DNA from: Acidimicrobiia bacterium
Lineage (GTDB): Bacteria; Actinomycetota; Acidimicrobiia; IMCC26256; JAOSJM01
DNA length: 64,000 nucleotides
NCBI GenBank assembly: GCA_027494165.1
Contig: JAOSJM010000001.1
Span: 310,001-374,000 of the forward strand
Reading direction: 5' to 3'
Below are positions 16,968-26,551 of the stretch, piece by piece (position 1 is the stretch's first letter; each line of letters opens with the position of its first letter). The translations under genes were made by a program, and so were the position numbers. The notes beneath the pieces were generated by a model, which saw nothing but the letters and a program-made list of their open reading frames with translations, made no database searches and was not told where the DNA came from.

Positions 16968-17954
16968 GTGGCTGTCGTCACGATGAAGCAGCTGCTGGAG
17001 GCCGGGGTCCACTTCGGCCACCAGACGCGGCGCTGGAACCCGAAGATGCGCCGGTTCATCTTCGGGGAGCGCAACGGCATCTATGTCATCGACCTGCACC
17101 AGACGCTGGATCGGATCGACGCGGCGTACCGCTTCGTCCGCCAGGCGGTGGAGGACGGCGGGACCGTCCTGTTCGTCGGGACGAAGAAGCAGGCCCAGGA
17201 GCCGGTCCGCAAGCAGGCCGAGCGTTGCGGGATGCCGTACGTCAACTACCGCTGGCTCGGCGGGATGCTCACCAACTTCCAGACCGTCCACTCGCGGGTC
17301 TCGAAGCTCCGCGAGCTCGAGCGGCTCGTGAAGAGCGGCGAGACCGACCAGATGATCAAGAAGGAAGCGCTGAAGGTGAAGCGAGAGCTGGCCAAGCTCG
17401 AGCGGAACCTCGGCGGCATCCGGCACCTCGAGAAGGTGCCGAGCGCGGTCTTCGTCATCGACACCAAGAAGGAGCACATCGCGGTCACCGAGGCGAACCG
17501 CCTGGGGATCCCGGTCGTCGCCGTCGTCGACACGAACTGCGACCCCGACGTCATCGACTACGTCATCCCCGGCAACGACGACGCCATCCGCTCCGCGGCG
17601 CTCATGTGCCGGGTCATCGCCGACGCCGCGACCGAGGGGACCTACCTCGCCCAGCGCAAGGGCGCCCGGCCCGGGACCAGGGCCGAGGAGGTGGCGGACC
17701 TCCCGCCGATCGATCCCGAGGAGGCTCGGCGCCGGGCCGAGGCCCAGCAACGGGCCCGCAACGAGGCCGCGGCCGCCCAGAAGCGCCGCGAGGAGCGGCT
17801 GGCCGAAGCGAGGCGCGCGCAACCCGCCGCGCCGGCGGCGGCCGACACCGCCGAAGCCGCGCCTGCCGCGCCCGAGAGCCCGCCCGCCGCCCCGGCCGAG
17901 GAGGAGCCCTCGCCGGGCGCGGAGACCACGACGACCGGGGAAGCCGATGGCTGA
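16968..17954 (+). CDS. rpsB: 30S ribosomal protein S2
   Basis: S2 of the 30S subunit. Residues 1-~225 follow the family: [78 protein letters not shown], and [22 protein letters not shown]. The remaining ~75 residues are an Ala/Glu/Pro-rich tail ([17 protein letters not shown]), which is longer than in most S2 proteins but typical of Actinobacteria. GTG 16968 follows GGGAAGGGAA. It overlaps tsf by 8 nt. Confidence 0.97.
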   Translation: MAVVTMKQLLEAGVHFGHQTRRWNPKMRRFIFGERNGIYVIDLHQTLDRIDAAYRFVRQAVEDGGTVLFVGTKKQAQEPVRKQAERCGMPYVNYRWLGGMLTNFQTVHSRVSKLRELERLVKSGETDQMIKKEALKVKRELAKLERNLGGIRHLEKVPSAVFVIDTKKEHIAVTEANRLGIPVVAVVDTNCDPDVIDYVIPGNDDAIRSAALMCRVIADAATEGTYLAQRKGARPGTRAEEVADLPPIDPEEARRRAEAQQRARNEAAAAQKRREERLAEARRAQPAAPAAADTAEAAPAAPESPPAAPAEEEPSPGAETTTTGEADG

Positions 17955-18801
17955 GATCAGGGCTGCCGACGTCGCCGCGCTGCGCAAGCAGACCGGCGCG
18001 GGGATGATGGACTGCAAGAAGGCCCTCGTCGAGAACGACGGCGACATGGAGGCCGCCAAGGAGTGGCTGCGCAAGAAGGGCCTGGCCGGGGCCAGCAAGC
18101 GTGAGGGTCGCGAGGCCACGAACGGCGCGATCGCGGTCGCGGTCGAGGACGGCGTCGGGGCCCTCGTCGAGGTCACCTGCGAGACCGACTTCGTCGCCAA
18201 GGGCGGCGACTTCACCGAGATGGTCGACCACCTCGTCCGGCAGGTCCTCGACACCGGTGACGCCGACCTCTCGGCCCAGCCCCTGGCCGGCGACCCGTCG
18301 CAGACGGTGGGCGACGCCGTCGCCCAGCTCGGCGCCAAGCTGGGGGAGAAGGTCGGGCTCGGACGGGTCGTCCGCTTCGAGACCGACGACGGGCTCCTCG
18401 ACGGCTACCAGCACGTCCAGAACGAGCGGGGGGTCATCGGCGTGCTCGTCGAGCTCGGCGGCGTCGACCCCTCCGACGCGAAGGCCCGCGAGGTGGCCCA
18501 CGACATCGCCCTCCACATCGCCTCGGCCGCGCCCCGCTTCCTGAGCCGTGACGACGTCCCCGCCGACGTCGTCGAGAAGGAGCGAGCGGTCTACGAGGAG
18601 CTCACCCGCAACGAGGGCAAGCCCGAGCAGGCCATCCCCAAGATCGTGGAGGGCCGCCTCGGGGGGTTCTTCAAGGACGTGGTCCTCCTCGAGCAGGGGT
18701 TCGTCCGCGACCCCAAGCAGACCGTCCGGGCGCTCGTCGAGGCGCTCGGTGGAGACGCCACCCTCCGCCGGTTCGCGCGGGTCAAGGTGGGGGAGGGCTA
18801 G
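17947..18801 (+). CDS. tsf: Elongation factor Ts
   Basis: EF-Ts is the nucleotide-exchange factor of EF-Tu. The 284-residue protein has the UBA-like N-terminus ([20 protein letters not shown]), the [10 protein letters not shown] segment (~81) that contacts EF-Tu, two core subdomains ([24 protein letters not shown]), and ends [15 protein letters not shown]. Start ATG 17947 overlaps rpsB. The rpsB-tsf pairing is nearly universal. Confidence 0.97.
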   Translation: MAEIRAADVAALRKQTGAGMMDCKKALVENDGDMEAAKEWLRKKGLAGASKREGREATNGAIAVAVEDGVGALVEVTCETDFVAKGGDFTEMVDHLVRQVLDTGDADLSAQPLAGDPSQTVGDAVAQLGAKLGEKVGLGRVVRFETDDGLLDGYQHVQNERGVIGVLVELGGVDPSDAKAREVAHDIALHIASAAPRFLSRDDVPADVVEKERAVYEELTRNEGKPEQAIPKIVEGRLGGFFKDVVLLEQGFVRDPKQTVRALVEALGGDATLRRFARVKVGEG

Positions 18802-18809
18802 CCAGCGGA

Positions 18810-18826
18810 ACCGCCTCCCGGGCGGT
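18810..18826 (+). promoter_or_regulatory. Hairpin directly before pyrH ribosome site
   Basis: The stem ACCGCC/GGCGGT (6 bp, 5-nt loop) ends right at the GGGAAGGGAG ribosome site of pyrH. It could weaken pyrH translation or partially terminate rpsB-tsf transcription. Confidence 0.3.
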
Positions 18827-18838
18827 GGGAAGGGAGCC

Positions 18839-19579
18839 ATGGTGGAGAGCCGGTACCACAGGGTCGTCCTCAAGCTCTCCGGAGAGGCGTTCGCCGACGT
18901 CTCGGTCGGCTTCGGCATCGACGCCGCCGTGGTCCAGCGCATCGCCGAGGAGGTGGCGGCCGCCCGCGCGGAGCTCGGGGTCGAGATCGCCGTCGTGGTG
19001 GGCGGGGGCAACATCTTCCGGGGCATGAGCGGCGCCACGCGGGGCATGGACCGGGCCCGGGCCGACTACATGGGCATGCTCGCCACGGTCATCAACGCCC
19101 TCGCGCTCCAGGACGCGCTCGAGGCCGTCGGTCAGCCGACCCGGGTCCAGACGGCGATCTCCATGGCCCAGGTGGCCGAGCCGTACATCCCGCTGCGGGC
19201 CATCCGCCACCTCGAGAAGGGCCGGGTGGTGGTCTTCGCCGCCGGGACCGGCAACCCGTACTTCACGACCGACACGACCGCCGCCCTGCGGGCGGCCGAG
19301 GTGGGGGCCGAGGCCATCCTCAAGGGCACCCACTCGGGGGTGGACGGCGTCTACAGCGCCGACCCGCGGATCGACCCCGACGCCGTGAAGCTGCCCGAGG
19401 TGAGCCACTTCGAGGTCATCAACCGGGGCCTCAAGGTGATGGACTCGACCGCCATCACGTTCTGCATGGACAACGAGCTCCCGATCATCGTCTTCGACGT
19501 GACGGCACCGGGGAACATCCACCGGGCGCTCGTCGGCGAGCCGATCGGTACGCTCGTGAGCTCGGGCGAGGCGTCGTGA
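18839..19579 (+). CDS. pyrH: UMP kinase
   Basis: The bacterial amino-acid-kinase-fold UMP kinase, which makes UDP from UMP with ATP. It is 246 residues, with [13 protein letters not shown] (~8), [11 protein letters not shown] (~50), [54 protein letters not shown] and [11 protein letters not shown]. All nucleotide-binding segments are present. ATG 18839 is preceded by a strong GGGAAGGGAG. It sits in the standard rpsB-tsf-pyrH-frr cluster. Confidence 0.97.
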   Translation: MVESRYHRVVLKLSGEAFADVSVGFGIDAAVVQRIAEEVAAARAELGVEIAVVVGGGNIFRGMSGATRGMDRARADYMGMLATVINALALQDALEAVGQPTRVQTAISMAQVAEPYIPLRAIRHLEKGRVVVFAAGTGNPYFTTDTTAALRAAEVGAEAILKGTHSGVDGVYSADPRIDPDAVKLPEVSHFEVINRGLKVMDSTAITFCMDNELPIIVFDVTAPGNIHRALVGEPIGTLVSSGEAS

Positions 19580-19616
19580 GCGCCGGCGCCGTCGACGGGA
19601 ACCCCTGGGAGCGACC

Positions 19617-20177
19617 ATGACGAAGGACGAGATCGTCGCCGAGGGCAAGGAGAAGATGCGCAAGGCGATCGCGCACCTCCAGGACGAGTTCGCGACCATC
19701 CGCACCGGCCGGGCCACCCCGGCCCTGGTCGAGAAGCTCAAGGTCGACTACTACGGCAGCGAGGTGCCGCTCCAGCAGCTCGCCGGCTTCGGCGTTCCCG
19801 AGCCCCGGGTGCTGACGGTCTCTCCCTACGACAAGGGGGCCCTCAAGGCGATCGAGAAGTCCATCCAGGCGAGCGACCTCGGCATCAACCCGTCGAACGA
19901 CGGGCAGGTGATCCGCCTCGTGTTCCCCGAGCTCACCGAGGAGCGCCGCAAGGAGCTGGTGAAGGTCGTGAAGCGCCGGGCCGAGGACGGCAAGGTCTCG
20001 GTGCGCAACGCCCGCCGGCACGCCCGCCAGGGGCTCGAGGCCCTGGAGAAGGACGGCGAGATCTCCCGCGACGACCTCGACCGGACCGAGAAGGAGCTCG
20101 AGAGGACCACCCACGAGTTCGAGGCCGAGATCGACACCATGCTCAAGGCGAAGGAGCACGAGCTCCTGGAGGTGTGA
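19617..20177 (+). CDS. frr: Ribosome recycling factor
   Basis: RRF splits post-termination ribosomes with EF-G. The 186-residue protein shows the family features: IRTGRATPALVEKLKVDYYG (~28), VPLQQLAGFGVPEPRVLTV, GINPSNDGQVIRLVFPELTEE and KRRAEDGKVSVRNARRHA. The ATG is at 19617. It closes the rpsB-tsf-pyrH-frr set. Confidence 0.97.
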   Translation: MTKDEIVAEGKEKMRKAIAHLQDEFATIRTGRATPALVEKLKVDYYGSEVPLQQLAGFGVPEPRVLTVSPYDKGALKAIEKSIQASDLGINPSNDGQVIRLVFPELTEERRKELVKVVKRRAEDGKVSVRNARRHARQGLEALEKDGEISRDDLDRTEKELERTTHEFEAEIDTMLKAKEHELLEV

Positions 20178-20220
20178 TGAGCGCCCGGCCCGACGCCGCC
20201 GGTCGCCTCCAGCGCGGGTC

Positions 20221-20226
20221 TACCCT
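20221..20226 (+). promoter_or_regulatory. -10 box TACCCT upstream of cdsA
   Basis: TACCCT lies 26 nt before the cdsA GTG; CGGAGGG at about 20241-20247 is the ribosome site. Confidence 0.45.
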
Positions 20227-20252
20227 GGCCCTGGAGACACCGGAGGGATGAC

Positions 20253-21935
20253 GTGACCGACGACCACGAGCGCGACGAGCGGGAACCCCGCGAGGGGGTG
20301 CGGATCGTCGGCGCATCCGAGGCCGGGCGGCCCGGACCGGGGTCAGGGCCGCACGAGGAGCCGAACGAGGAGGCGGCCGAGGAGGCCGCCGGTTCGCCCG
20401 GCGCCGGTCGTCCAGCCGGGGAGCGGCCCGCCTCGGAGGGCGTGCGGATCCTCGGCGCCGACGAGGCCCAGGCCGCGGTCGAGGCCGGCCAGGTCGGTCG
20501 GCGCAAGCCCGAGGGGGAGCCGCGCTACGGCGACGTGCCGCCCCGGCCCGATCCGGGGGTCCGCCCGGCGGCGCGCTTCCCGCTGCCCGACCGTGACGCC
20601 TCGGCCCACCCCGCCGGGGCCACGTGGTCGGCCAGCGGCGAAGGCGCCGCCCCGCCCCCCGCGCGACCCGCGGAGGAGCCCGAGGAGCCCGGGGAGCCCG
20701 GCAGCGGGCCGGTCCCGCTGCCGCACTGGACCGAGCCCCCGACCGGAGAGGTCCCGCGCATCCTTCCCGAGGCCGAGCCCGTCGAGGACGACCTGGAGGA
20801 GGTCCTCGACGAGGACCTCGACGCCTGGGCCTCGCTCTCCGGGAGCGGGCCGCGCTTCCGGGCCGGGGCCGGCGACTGGGCGGAGGGCGACTTCTCCGGG
20901 GAGCTGCGCAAGGACGAGGCCACCGCGCTCGGGGCCCTGGCCGACCGGCGCGACGACGACCAGGTCTTCGACGAGCAGGTCGCGGCCCGGCGCCGCCGGG
21001 GCGCCGCGCCCGCGACGCCGTCCCGCGGGCCGGATCCGGCCCGTGCCCGCCGTCCCGGCCTCGAACCCGAGGTCGAGGTGCGTTCCCGGCCCGCCGCCTC
21101 CGCTCCCGCTCCCGCCCAGGACCTCCCCACCCGGGTCGTGACGGGGCTGTCGATCGCCGCCGTCGCCCTGCTGTGCCTCCACTTCGGGCCGGCCGCGACG
21201 ACGCTCCTGGTCTCGGTCATCGTCGGCGTCGCGGCCTTCGAGCTCTTCGACGCCGTGCAGCGCCAGGGCTACCGGCCGGCCACCGTCCTGGGCCTGATCG
21301 GCGCCTTCGGCCTCCCGATCGCGGCGTACCACGTGGGGCTGGACGCGTTCCCGCTGGTCACGGGGCTCGTGGTCGTCTTCTCCCTCCTCTGGTACCTCGC
21401 CGGCGTCGTGCGGGCCCGGCCCGTGGTGAACGTGGCCATGACCCTGCTCGTCTTCGGCTACGTCGGCGTGCTGGGCGGCTTCGCCGGCCTCATGCTCGAG
21501 GCCCGGCCCGGCAACGACGGGGTGGGGCTGGTGCTGGGCCTGGCCATCTGCGCGGTGGGCTACGACGTGTTCGGCTACTTCGTGGGCTCGCAGTTCGGGA
21601 AGAACCGCCTCGCGCCGAACGTGTCCCCCAACAAGACCGTCGAGGGGCTGGTCGGCGGCATGGTCGCGGCGGTCGTGCTGGGCCTGTTCGTGAGCGGGGT
21701 GATCGATCTCACGCCCTGGGACGGGCGCCTCGCCCACGGCCTGTACCTCGGGCTGGTGGTGGCGATCATGGCCCCCCTGGGCGACCTGTGCGAGTCGCTC
21801 CTGAAGCGCGACCTGGGGATCAAGGACCTGGGCTCGATCCTCCCGGGCCACGGCGGGGTCCTCGACCGCTTCGACGCCATCCTGTTCTGCATGCCCGGCG
21901 TCTACTACCTGGCCCGGGTCCTCGAGATCGGATGA
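20253..21935 (+). CDS. cdsA: Phosphatidate cytidylyltransferase with long N-terminal extension
   Basis: CdsA makes CDP-diacylglycerol from phosphatidate and CTP at the inner membrane. The enzyme domain is residues ~290-560: about eight membrane helices, GYDVFGYFVGSQFGKNRLAPN, SPNKTVEGLVGG and the signature MAPLGDLCESLLKRDLGIKD followed by SILPGHGGVLDRFDAI. Residues 1-~285 are a disordered acidic/Pro-rich extension absent from most CdsA proteins. It contains a duplicated motif, GVRIVGASEA (~15) and GVRILGADEA (~62), and a late EARRRRGA-like basic stretch. GTG 20253 with CGGAGGG upstream supports the long form. It begins a cdsA-dxr-rseP group. Confidence 0.94.
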   Translation: MTDDHERDEREPREGVRIVGASEAGRPGPGSGPHEEPNEEAAEEAAGSPGAGRPAGERPASEGVRILGADEAQAAVEAGQVGRRKPEGEPRYGDVPPRPDPGVRPAARFPLPDRDASAHPAGATWSASGEGAAPPPARPAEEPEEPGEPGSGPVPLPHWTEPPTGEVPRILPEAEPVEDDLEEVLDEDLDAWASLSGSGPRFRAGAGDWAEGDFSGELRKDEATALGALADRRDDDQVFDEQVAARRRRGAAPATPSRGPDPARARRPGLEPEVEVRSRPAASAPAPAQDLPTRVVTGLSIAAVALLCLHFGPAATTLLVSVIVGVAAFELFDAVQRQGYRPATVLGLIGAFGLPIAAYHVGLDAFPLVTGLVVVFSLLWYLAGVVRARPVVNVAMTLLVFGYVGVLGGFAGLMLEARPGNDGVGLVLGLAICAVGYDVFGYFVGSQFGKNRLAPNVSPNKTVEGLVGGMVAAVVLGLFVSGVIDLTPWDGRLAHGLYLGLVVAIMAPLGDLCESLLKRDLGIKDLGSILPGHGGVLDRFDAILFCMPGVYYLARVLEIG

Positions 21936-21987
21936 CACCCCCGGTCGCCTCCCGGGCGGCCCCGGCGGCGAGGGCGACCCGACGAGC

Positions 21988-23097
21988 GTGCGGCGCGTCG
22001 TGATCCTGGGCTCCACGGGCTCGATCGGGACCCAGGCCCTCGACGTGATCCGGCGGCACCCCGATCGCTACCGCGTCGTCGGACTGGCGGCGGGCCGCAA
22101 CGCCGAGATGCTCGAGGCCCAGGCCCGGGAGCTGGGGGTGCCCGCCGACCGGGCCCGCCTCGGAGCCGACGGCCCGGAGGCCCTCGCCGAGCTGGCCGCC
22201 CTCCCCGACGCCGACGTCGTGCTCAACGCGATCGTCGGCTTCGCCGGGCTGCCGGCCACCCTCGCGGCCCTCGAGCACGGGAAACGGCTCGCCCTGGCCA
22301 ACAAGGAGAGCCTCGTCGCCGGAGGCCCGGTGGTCGCCCGGGCCCGGGCCCGGGGCGGGGGCGAGATCGTGCCCGTCGACTCCGAGCACTCGGCGGTCCA
22401 CCAGGCGCTGCGGGGCGGGAGGCGCACCGAGGTGCGCCGGATCGTGCTCACGGCGAGCGGCGGGCCGTTCCGCGGCCGTTCGCGGGAGGAGCTGCACCAC
22501 GTCACCGTCGCCGACGCCCTCGCCCACCCCACCTGGAACATGGGGGCCAAGATCACGATCGACTCCTCGACGCTCATGAACAAGGGTCTCGAGGTCATCG
22601 AGGCCCGGGAGCTGTTCGAGGTCGACCTCGACCGGATCGAGGTCGTGGTCCACCCCCAGTCGGTCGTGCACGGCATGGTCGAGTTCTCCGACGGGGCCAC
22701 GCTGGCCCAGCTCTCGATGCCCGACATGCGGCTGCCGATCGGGCTGGCCCTGGCCGCTCCCGAGCGCCTCGACGAGCCGTTCGGGCCGGTGGACTGGTCC
22801 GAGGTGGGCACGCTCACCTTCGAGCCACCCGACCTCGACGCCTTCCCCTGCCTCGGCCTCGCCTACGAGGCCGGCCGGGCCGGCGGGGCGGCGCCGGCCG
22901 TCCTCAACGGGGCCAACGAGGTGGCGGTGGCCGCCTTCCTCGAGGGTCGCATCCCCTGGACGGGGATCGCCGAGGTCGTGGCCGAGGCGCTCCAGGGGGG
23001 CGCCGGGAACGTCGATGACGTCTCCGACGTTCTGGAGGCCGACCGGGTCGCGCGCGAGCGGGCCCGGAAGGCCGTCGAGCGGAGGAGCGCCGCGTGA
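21988..23097 (+). CDS. dxr: 1-deoxy-D-xylulose 5-phosphate reductoisomerase
   Basis: DXR commits to MEP-pathway isoprenoid synthesis, converting DXP to MEP with NADPH. The 369-residue protein has the NADPH site VVILGSTGSIGTQALDVI (~4), ALANKESLVAGG (~103), the metal/substrate loop VDSEHSAVHQAL (~131), LTASGGPFRG, and WNMGAKITIDSSTLMNKGLE (~179). All catalytic segments are intact. GTG 21988 is 52 nt after cdsA and it overlaps rseP by 4 nt. ispG lies close downstream, so two MEP genes are grouped. Confidence 0.97.
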   Translation: MRRVVILGSTGSIGTQALDVIRRHPDRYRVVGLAAGRNAEMLEAQARELGVPADRARLGADGPEALAELAALPDADVVLNAIVGFAGLPATLAALEHGKRLALANKESLVAGGPVVARARARGGGEIVPVDSEHSAVHQALRGGRRTEVRRIVLTASGGPFRGRSREELHHVTVADALAHPTWNMGAKITIDSSTLMNKGLEVIEARELFEVDLDRIEVVVHPQSVVHGMVEFSDGATLAQLSMPDMRLPIGLALAAPERLDEPFGPVDWSEVGTLTFEPPDLDAFPCLGLAYEAGRAGGAAPAVLNGANEVAVAAFLEGRIPWTGIAEVVAEALQGGAGNVDDVSDVLEADRVARERARKAVERRSAA

Positions 23098-24323
23098 AGG
23101 ACCCGTTGGGCGAGGTCGTCGTCCGGCCGAGGCGAGTCGTCCCGATCATCCTGGCCGTGCTGGCCCTGATCGTCGTCGGGGCGATCCTGCGGCCGGGCCT
23201 GACGGCCACGATCGCCGTCGTGGCCTCACTCCTCGTGATGATCTTCCTCCACGAGCTCGGGCACTTCGTGATGGCGAAGCGGGCGGGCATGAAGGTCACC
23301 GAGTTCTTCGTCGGCTTCGGGCCGCGCCTGTGGTCGGTGCGGCGAGGCGAGACCGAGTACGGCGTCAAGGCGTTCCCCCTCGGCGGCTACTGCCGCATCG
23401 TGGGGATGAGCAACCTCGAGGAGATCGAACCCGAGGACGAGCCCCGCACGTACCGGTCCAAGGCCTTCCACCAGAAGCTGGGCGTGGCGGTCGCCGGCTC
23501 GTTCACGCACTTCGTCATCGCCCTCGTCCTGGTCTTCCTGGTCCTGTGGCAGTCCGGCGACCCGTTCGACGACCGCGTCGACCCGAGCGTCACGAACGTC
23601 CAGAGCGACAGCGCCGCCGCGGCTGCGGGCATCGAGCCCGGCGACGACATCCTCGCCGTCGACGGCGAGCCGGTGTCCGCGTGGGAGGACGTCGTGGCCG
23701 CCATCCAGGCGAGCCCCGACGAGCCCGTCTCGATCGTCGTGGACCGGGGCGGGGAACGGCTCACCCTCGAGGCCACGCCGACCGAGCGGGAGGTCGACGG
23801 CGAGACCATCGGCTACCTGGGCGTCTCGCCTCGCGTCTACACGGTGCCGCTGTCGCTCCCCGAGGCCGCGCCGCGGTCCTTCGTGGTGCTGGGCCGCGTG
23901 GCCCGGCTCAACGTCGAGGCCCTGGGCGAGATCTTCTCCCCGTCGGGGATCGAGCGCTACTTCAACGCGCTCTCCGGCAGCGAGGCCGCCGAGGACCAGG
24001 AGACCCGGTTCGTCTCGCCTGTGGGGATCACCCGGGTGGCCGGGGAGGCGGTGCGCTCGGGGTGGGTCGACGTCCTCCTGCTGCTCGTCGCCGTCAACGT
24101 CTTCGTCGGCATCTTCAACATGATCCCCCTGCTGCCCTTCGACGGGGGCTACGTGGCGATCGCGATCTACGAGAAGATCGCCTCGACGGTGAGGCACCGG
24201 CCTGTCCAGGCCGACGTGCGGAAGCTGCTGCCGATCACCGTGGCGGTGGTCACCCTGCTCGTCTTCATCGGGCTCTCGGCCCTGTTCCTCGACATCGTGA
24301 ACCCGTTGCGGTTCCCGTCCTGA
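23094..24323 (+). CDS. rseP: Site-2 protease RseP/M50 (membrane zinc metalloprotease)
   Basis: A 409-residue intramembrane protease that cleaves anti-sigma factors or other membrane proteins. The zinc motif is in MIFLHELGHFVMAKRAGMKV (HELGH, ~47), followed by FFVGFGPRLWSVRRGETEYG and FPLGGYCRIVGM. A PDZ domain (~170-250: AAAAGIEPGDDILAVDGEPV) comes next. The second metal-site motif is FNMIPLLPFDGGYV (~345), with DG in place. Flanking membrane helices match the family. dxr-rseP-ispG is the standard actinobacterial order. Confidence 0.96.
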   Translation: MKDPLGEVVVRPRRVVPIILAVLALIVVGAILRPGLTATIAVVASLLVMIFLHELGHFVMAKRAGMKVTEFFVGFGPRLWSVRRGETEYGVKAFPLGGYCRIVGMSNLEEIEPEDEPRTYRSKAFHQKLGVAVAGSFTHFVIALVLVFLVLWQSGDPFDDRVDPSVTNVQSDSAAAAAGIEPGDDILAVDGEPVSAWEDVVAAIQASPDEPVSIVVDRGGERLTLEATPTEREVDGETIGYLGVSPRVYTVPLSLPEAAPRSFVVLGRVARLNVEALGEIFSPSGIERYFNALSGSEAAEDQETRFVSPVGITRVAGEAVRSGWVDVLLLLVAVNVFVGIFNMIPLLPFDGGYVAIAIYEKIASTVRHRPVQADVRKLLPITVAVVTLLVFIGLSALFLDIVNPLRFPS

Positions 24324-24406
24324 CCGGGCGGCGCCACGGCGCCTCCGGGACGGCGGCCCGGGCCCGGGAGGCCGGCTCCGAGCGCGAGGCCGCCGCGGCG
24401 GCGCCG

Positions 24407-24412
24407 TAGGCT
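24407..24412 (+). promoter_or_regulatory. -10 box TAGGCT, leaderless start of ispG
   Basis: TAGGCT ends 8 nt before the ATG at 24421. No ribosome site is present between them. Confidence 0.5.
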
Positions 24413-24420
24413 GAGCGGCG

Positions 24421-25641
24421 ATGCATCCGCGCCGCCCCACCCGCCAGGTGCACGTCGGAACCGTCGCCGTCGGCGGTGGCGCGCCCGTCTCGGTCCAGTC
24501 GATGACCACGACGAAGACCGCCGACGTCGAGGGGACCCTCGCCCAGATCTACGCCCTGGCCGGGGCCGGCTGCGACATCGTCCGCTGCACCTGCAACGAG
24601 GAGGAGGCGGCCGAGGGGCTGGCCCGCATCGTCCCCCGCTCGCCGATCCCGATCGTCGCCGACATCCACTTCCAGCACCGCCTGGCCCTCGCCGCGATGG
24701 AGGCCGGGGTCCAGGCCCTGCGCCTCAATCCCGGCAACATCCGCAAGCCCCAGCACGTCCAGGCGGTCGCCCGCGAGGCCGGGGACCGGGGCCTGCCGAT
24801 CCGCATCGGTGTGAACGCGGGCAGCCTCGACCCCGAGATCGCGGCCCGCCACGGGGGCGCCACCCCCGAGGCCCTGGTCGAGTCGGCGATGCGCGAGCTG
24901 GCGTACTTCCGGGAGGTCGGCTTCGAGGACGTCAAGATCTCGGTGAAGGCCTCCAGCGTGCCGCTCATGATCGACGCCTACCGGCTCCTGGCCGACACCA
25001 CCGACCACCCCCTCCACCTGGGGGTCACCGAGGCCGGCCCGCCGCCCCAGGGGCTGGTGAAGTCGGTGGCGGGGATCGGCACGCTCCTCGCCGAGGGCAT
25101 CGGCGACACCATCCGCTTCTCGCTCACCGCCGACCCGGTGGAGGAGGTGCGGGCCGGACGGACGCTGCTCGAGGCCCTGGGCCTGCGGGAGCGCCGCGGC
25201 CTCGACCTCATCGCCTGCCCGTCGTGCGGCCGGGCCGAGGTCGACGTGATCCGGGTGGCCCGGGACGCCCAGGCCGCGCTGGAGGACCGGGGGATCCCGC
25301 TGCAGGTCGCCGTGATGGGCTGCGTCGTGAACGGGCCCGGGGAGGCCCGCGACGCGGACCTGGGGATCGCGGCCGGGCGGGGCAAGGGCCACCTCTTCGT
25401 GAAGGGCCACGTGGTGCGGGTGGTGCCCGAGGGGGAGATGGTGGCCGCGCTGACCGAGGAGGCCGAGCGGATCGTGGCCGAGGGCGTCGAGGGTGCCCTC
25501 GCCCACGCGGAGGCCGGGGCGGAGGCCGCGGCCGCGGCCGACCGGGAGGAGCTGCTGGCGAGCCAGGGCCCCGACGTGAACCACGCCGCCGAGCGCATCG
25601 CCCGCATCCGCGAGATCGGCGGCGACGTCACGTCCGACTGA
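24421..25641 (+). CDS. ispG: 4-hydroxy-3-methylbut-2-en-1-yl diphosphate synthase
   Basis: IspG (GcpE) is a [4Fe-4S] enzyme that reduces MEcPP to HMBPP in the MEP pathway. It is 406 residues. The TIM-barrel part has APVSVQSMTTTKTADVEGT (~22), PIVADIHFQHRLAL and LRLNPGNI. The cluster-binding part has CPSCGRAEVD (~269) and MGCVVNGPGEARDADLGIA (~300). An Ala/Glu-rich C-terminal extension (~355-406) goes beyond the usual end. Its leaderless promoter suggests expression separate from rseP. Confidence 0.97.
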   Translation: MHPRRPTRQVHVGTVAVGGGAPVSVQSMTTTKTADVEGTLAQIYALAGAGCDIVRCTCNEEEAAEGLARIVPRSPIPIVADIHFQHRLALAAMEAGVQALRLNPGNIRKPQHVQAVAREAGDRGLPIRIGVNAGSLDPEIAARHGGATPEALVESAMRELAYFREVGFEDVKISVKASSVPLMIDAYRLLADTTDHPLHLGVTEAGPPPQGLVKSVAGIGTLLAEGIGDTIRFSLTADPVEEVRAGRTLLEALGLRERRGLDLIACPSCGRAEVDVIRVARDAQAALEDRGIPLQVAVMGCVVNGPGEARDADLGIAAGRGKGHLFVKGHVVRVVPEGEMVAALTEEAERIVAEGVEGALAHAEAGAEAAAAADREELLASQGPDVNHAAERIARIREIGGDVTSD

Positions 25642-25690
25642 CGCGCGGCCGGCGACGGAGGGCGCTTCGCCGTCTCGCCATCGAGCCCGT

Positions 25691-25735
25691 CCCGGGTGTC
25701 GTTGCCGCCGCCCGGCGGGGGTGGGGACACCGGGG
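25691..25735 (+). repeat. REP-like palindrome family A, copy 3 (diverged)
   Basis: Arms CCCGGGTGTC (25691-25700) and GACACCGGGG (25726-25735) pair at 9 of 10 positions. Loop length matches copies 1 and 2, and CGGGGGTG is shared. It lies between convergent ispG and gatD. The remaining spacer to 25803 shows no gene. Confidence 0.65.
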
Positions 25736-25803
25736 ACGGACAGGATGACGGACGGGATGAGGGGTACCGGCGGCGACGTCCCGCCCGACGACGCGCGGCG
25801 GGG

Positions 25804-26551
25804 TCAGGCCCGGGCGAGGTGGCGCGCCGTGCGCCAGCGCCGCAGGCCCGGGCCAGGCCGGCCTCCAGGCGCTCGGCCCGCAGGGCCTCCTCCAGCGGCG
25901 ACTCCAGCGGCGGGAGGTCGCCGACCACCCAGGAGAGGAGCAGGTCGGCGAGGGCCGGGTTGCGGGGAGGACCGGCCCGTGGAGGTAGGTGCCGACGAGG
26001 CGCCGGCCCAGGACGCCGTCGAACCCGTCGCCGTTCCCGCCGCCCGCCAGCACCCGCCCGAGCGGGCGCACCCCCGGGCCGAGGGTCGTGCGGCCGCCGT
26101 GGTTCTCGAAGCCGGTGAGCCGGGGCAGGGGCGGCTCGGGCTCGACCACCACCTCGCCGATGAGGCGGCCCGGGCCGGCCCGGGTCACGGCGTCGACGAG
26201 GCCCAGCCCGTCCATCATGTCGCCGTCGGCCGCCTCGTAGGAGTGGCCGACGAGCTGGAACCCGGCGCACACCGCGAGCACGGCGGCCCCGGCGTCGCGG
26301 GCCCGCGCCACGCTCGCGGCCGACGACCGCATCCCGGCGGCGGCCAGGGCCTGGGGGTCGTCCTCGCCCCCGCCGAAGAGGTAGACGTCGAGCGAGTCCG
26401 GGACGGGCGAGCCCGCGGGGACCTCGACCAGCTCGGCGTCGATGCCGCGCCAGCGGAGCCGCCGCACCAGGACGAGCGCGTTGCCCCGGTCGCCGTAGGT
26501 GCCGAGCAGCTCGGGGAAGACCAGCCCGACCCGCACCGCCGACGCGGTCAT
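25804..26551 (-). CDS. gatD: Lipid II glutaminyl amidotransferase subunit GatD (two frameshifts)
   Basis: GatD is the class I glutaminase partner of MurT; together they amidate D-Glu of lipid II. It opens VRVGLVFPELLGTYGDRGNA and has FGGGEDDPQA, the nucleophile in AVLAVCAGFQLVGHSYE (~97) and the catalytic His in VGTYLHGPVLPRNPALAD. Two breaks are seen, at GGGG 25964-25967 and GG 25845-25846 (plus-strand coordinates); one base restored at each gives ADLLLSWVVGDLPPLE and an end LRRWRTARHLARA. Its ATG overlaps the murT stop (ATGA) and is preceded by GGAGG. Confidence 0.92.

Noticed and set aside
18810..18826. Factor-independent terminator between tsf and pyrH
   Set aside because: The stem is only 6 bp with no U tract and touches the pyrH ribosome site; kept as a possible regulatory hairpin only.
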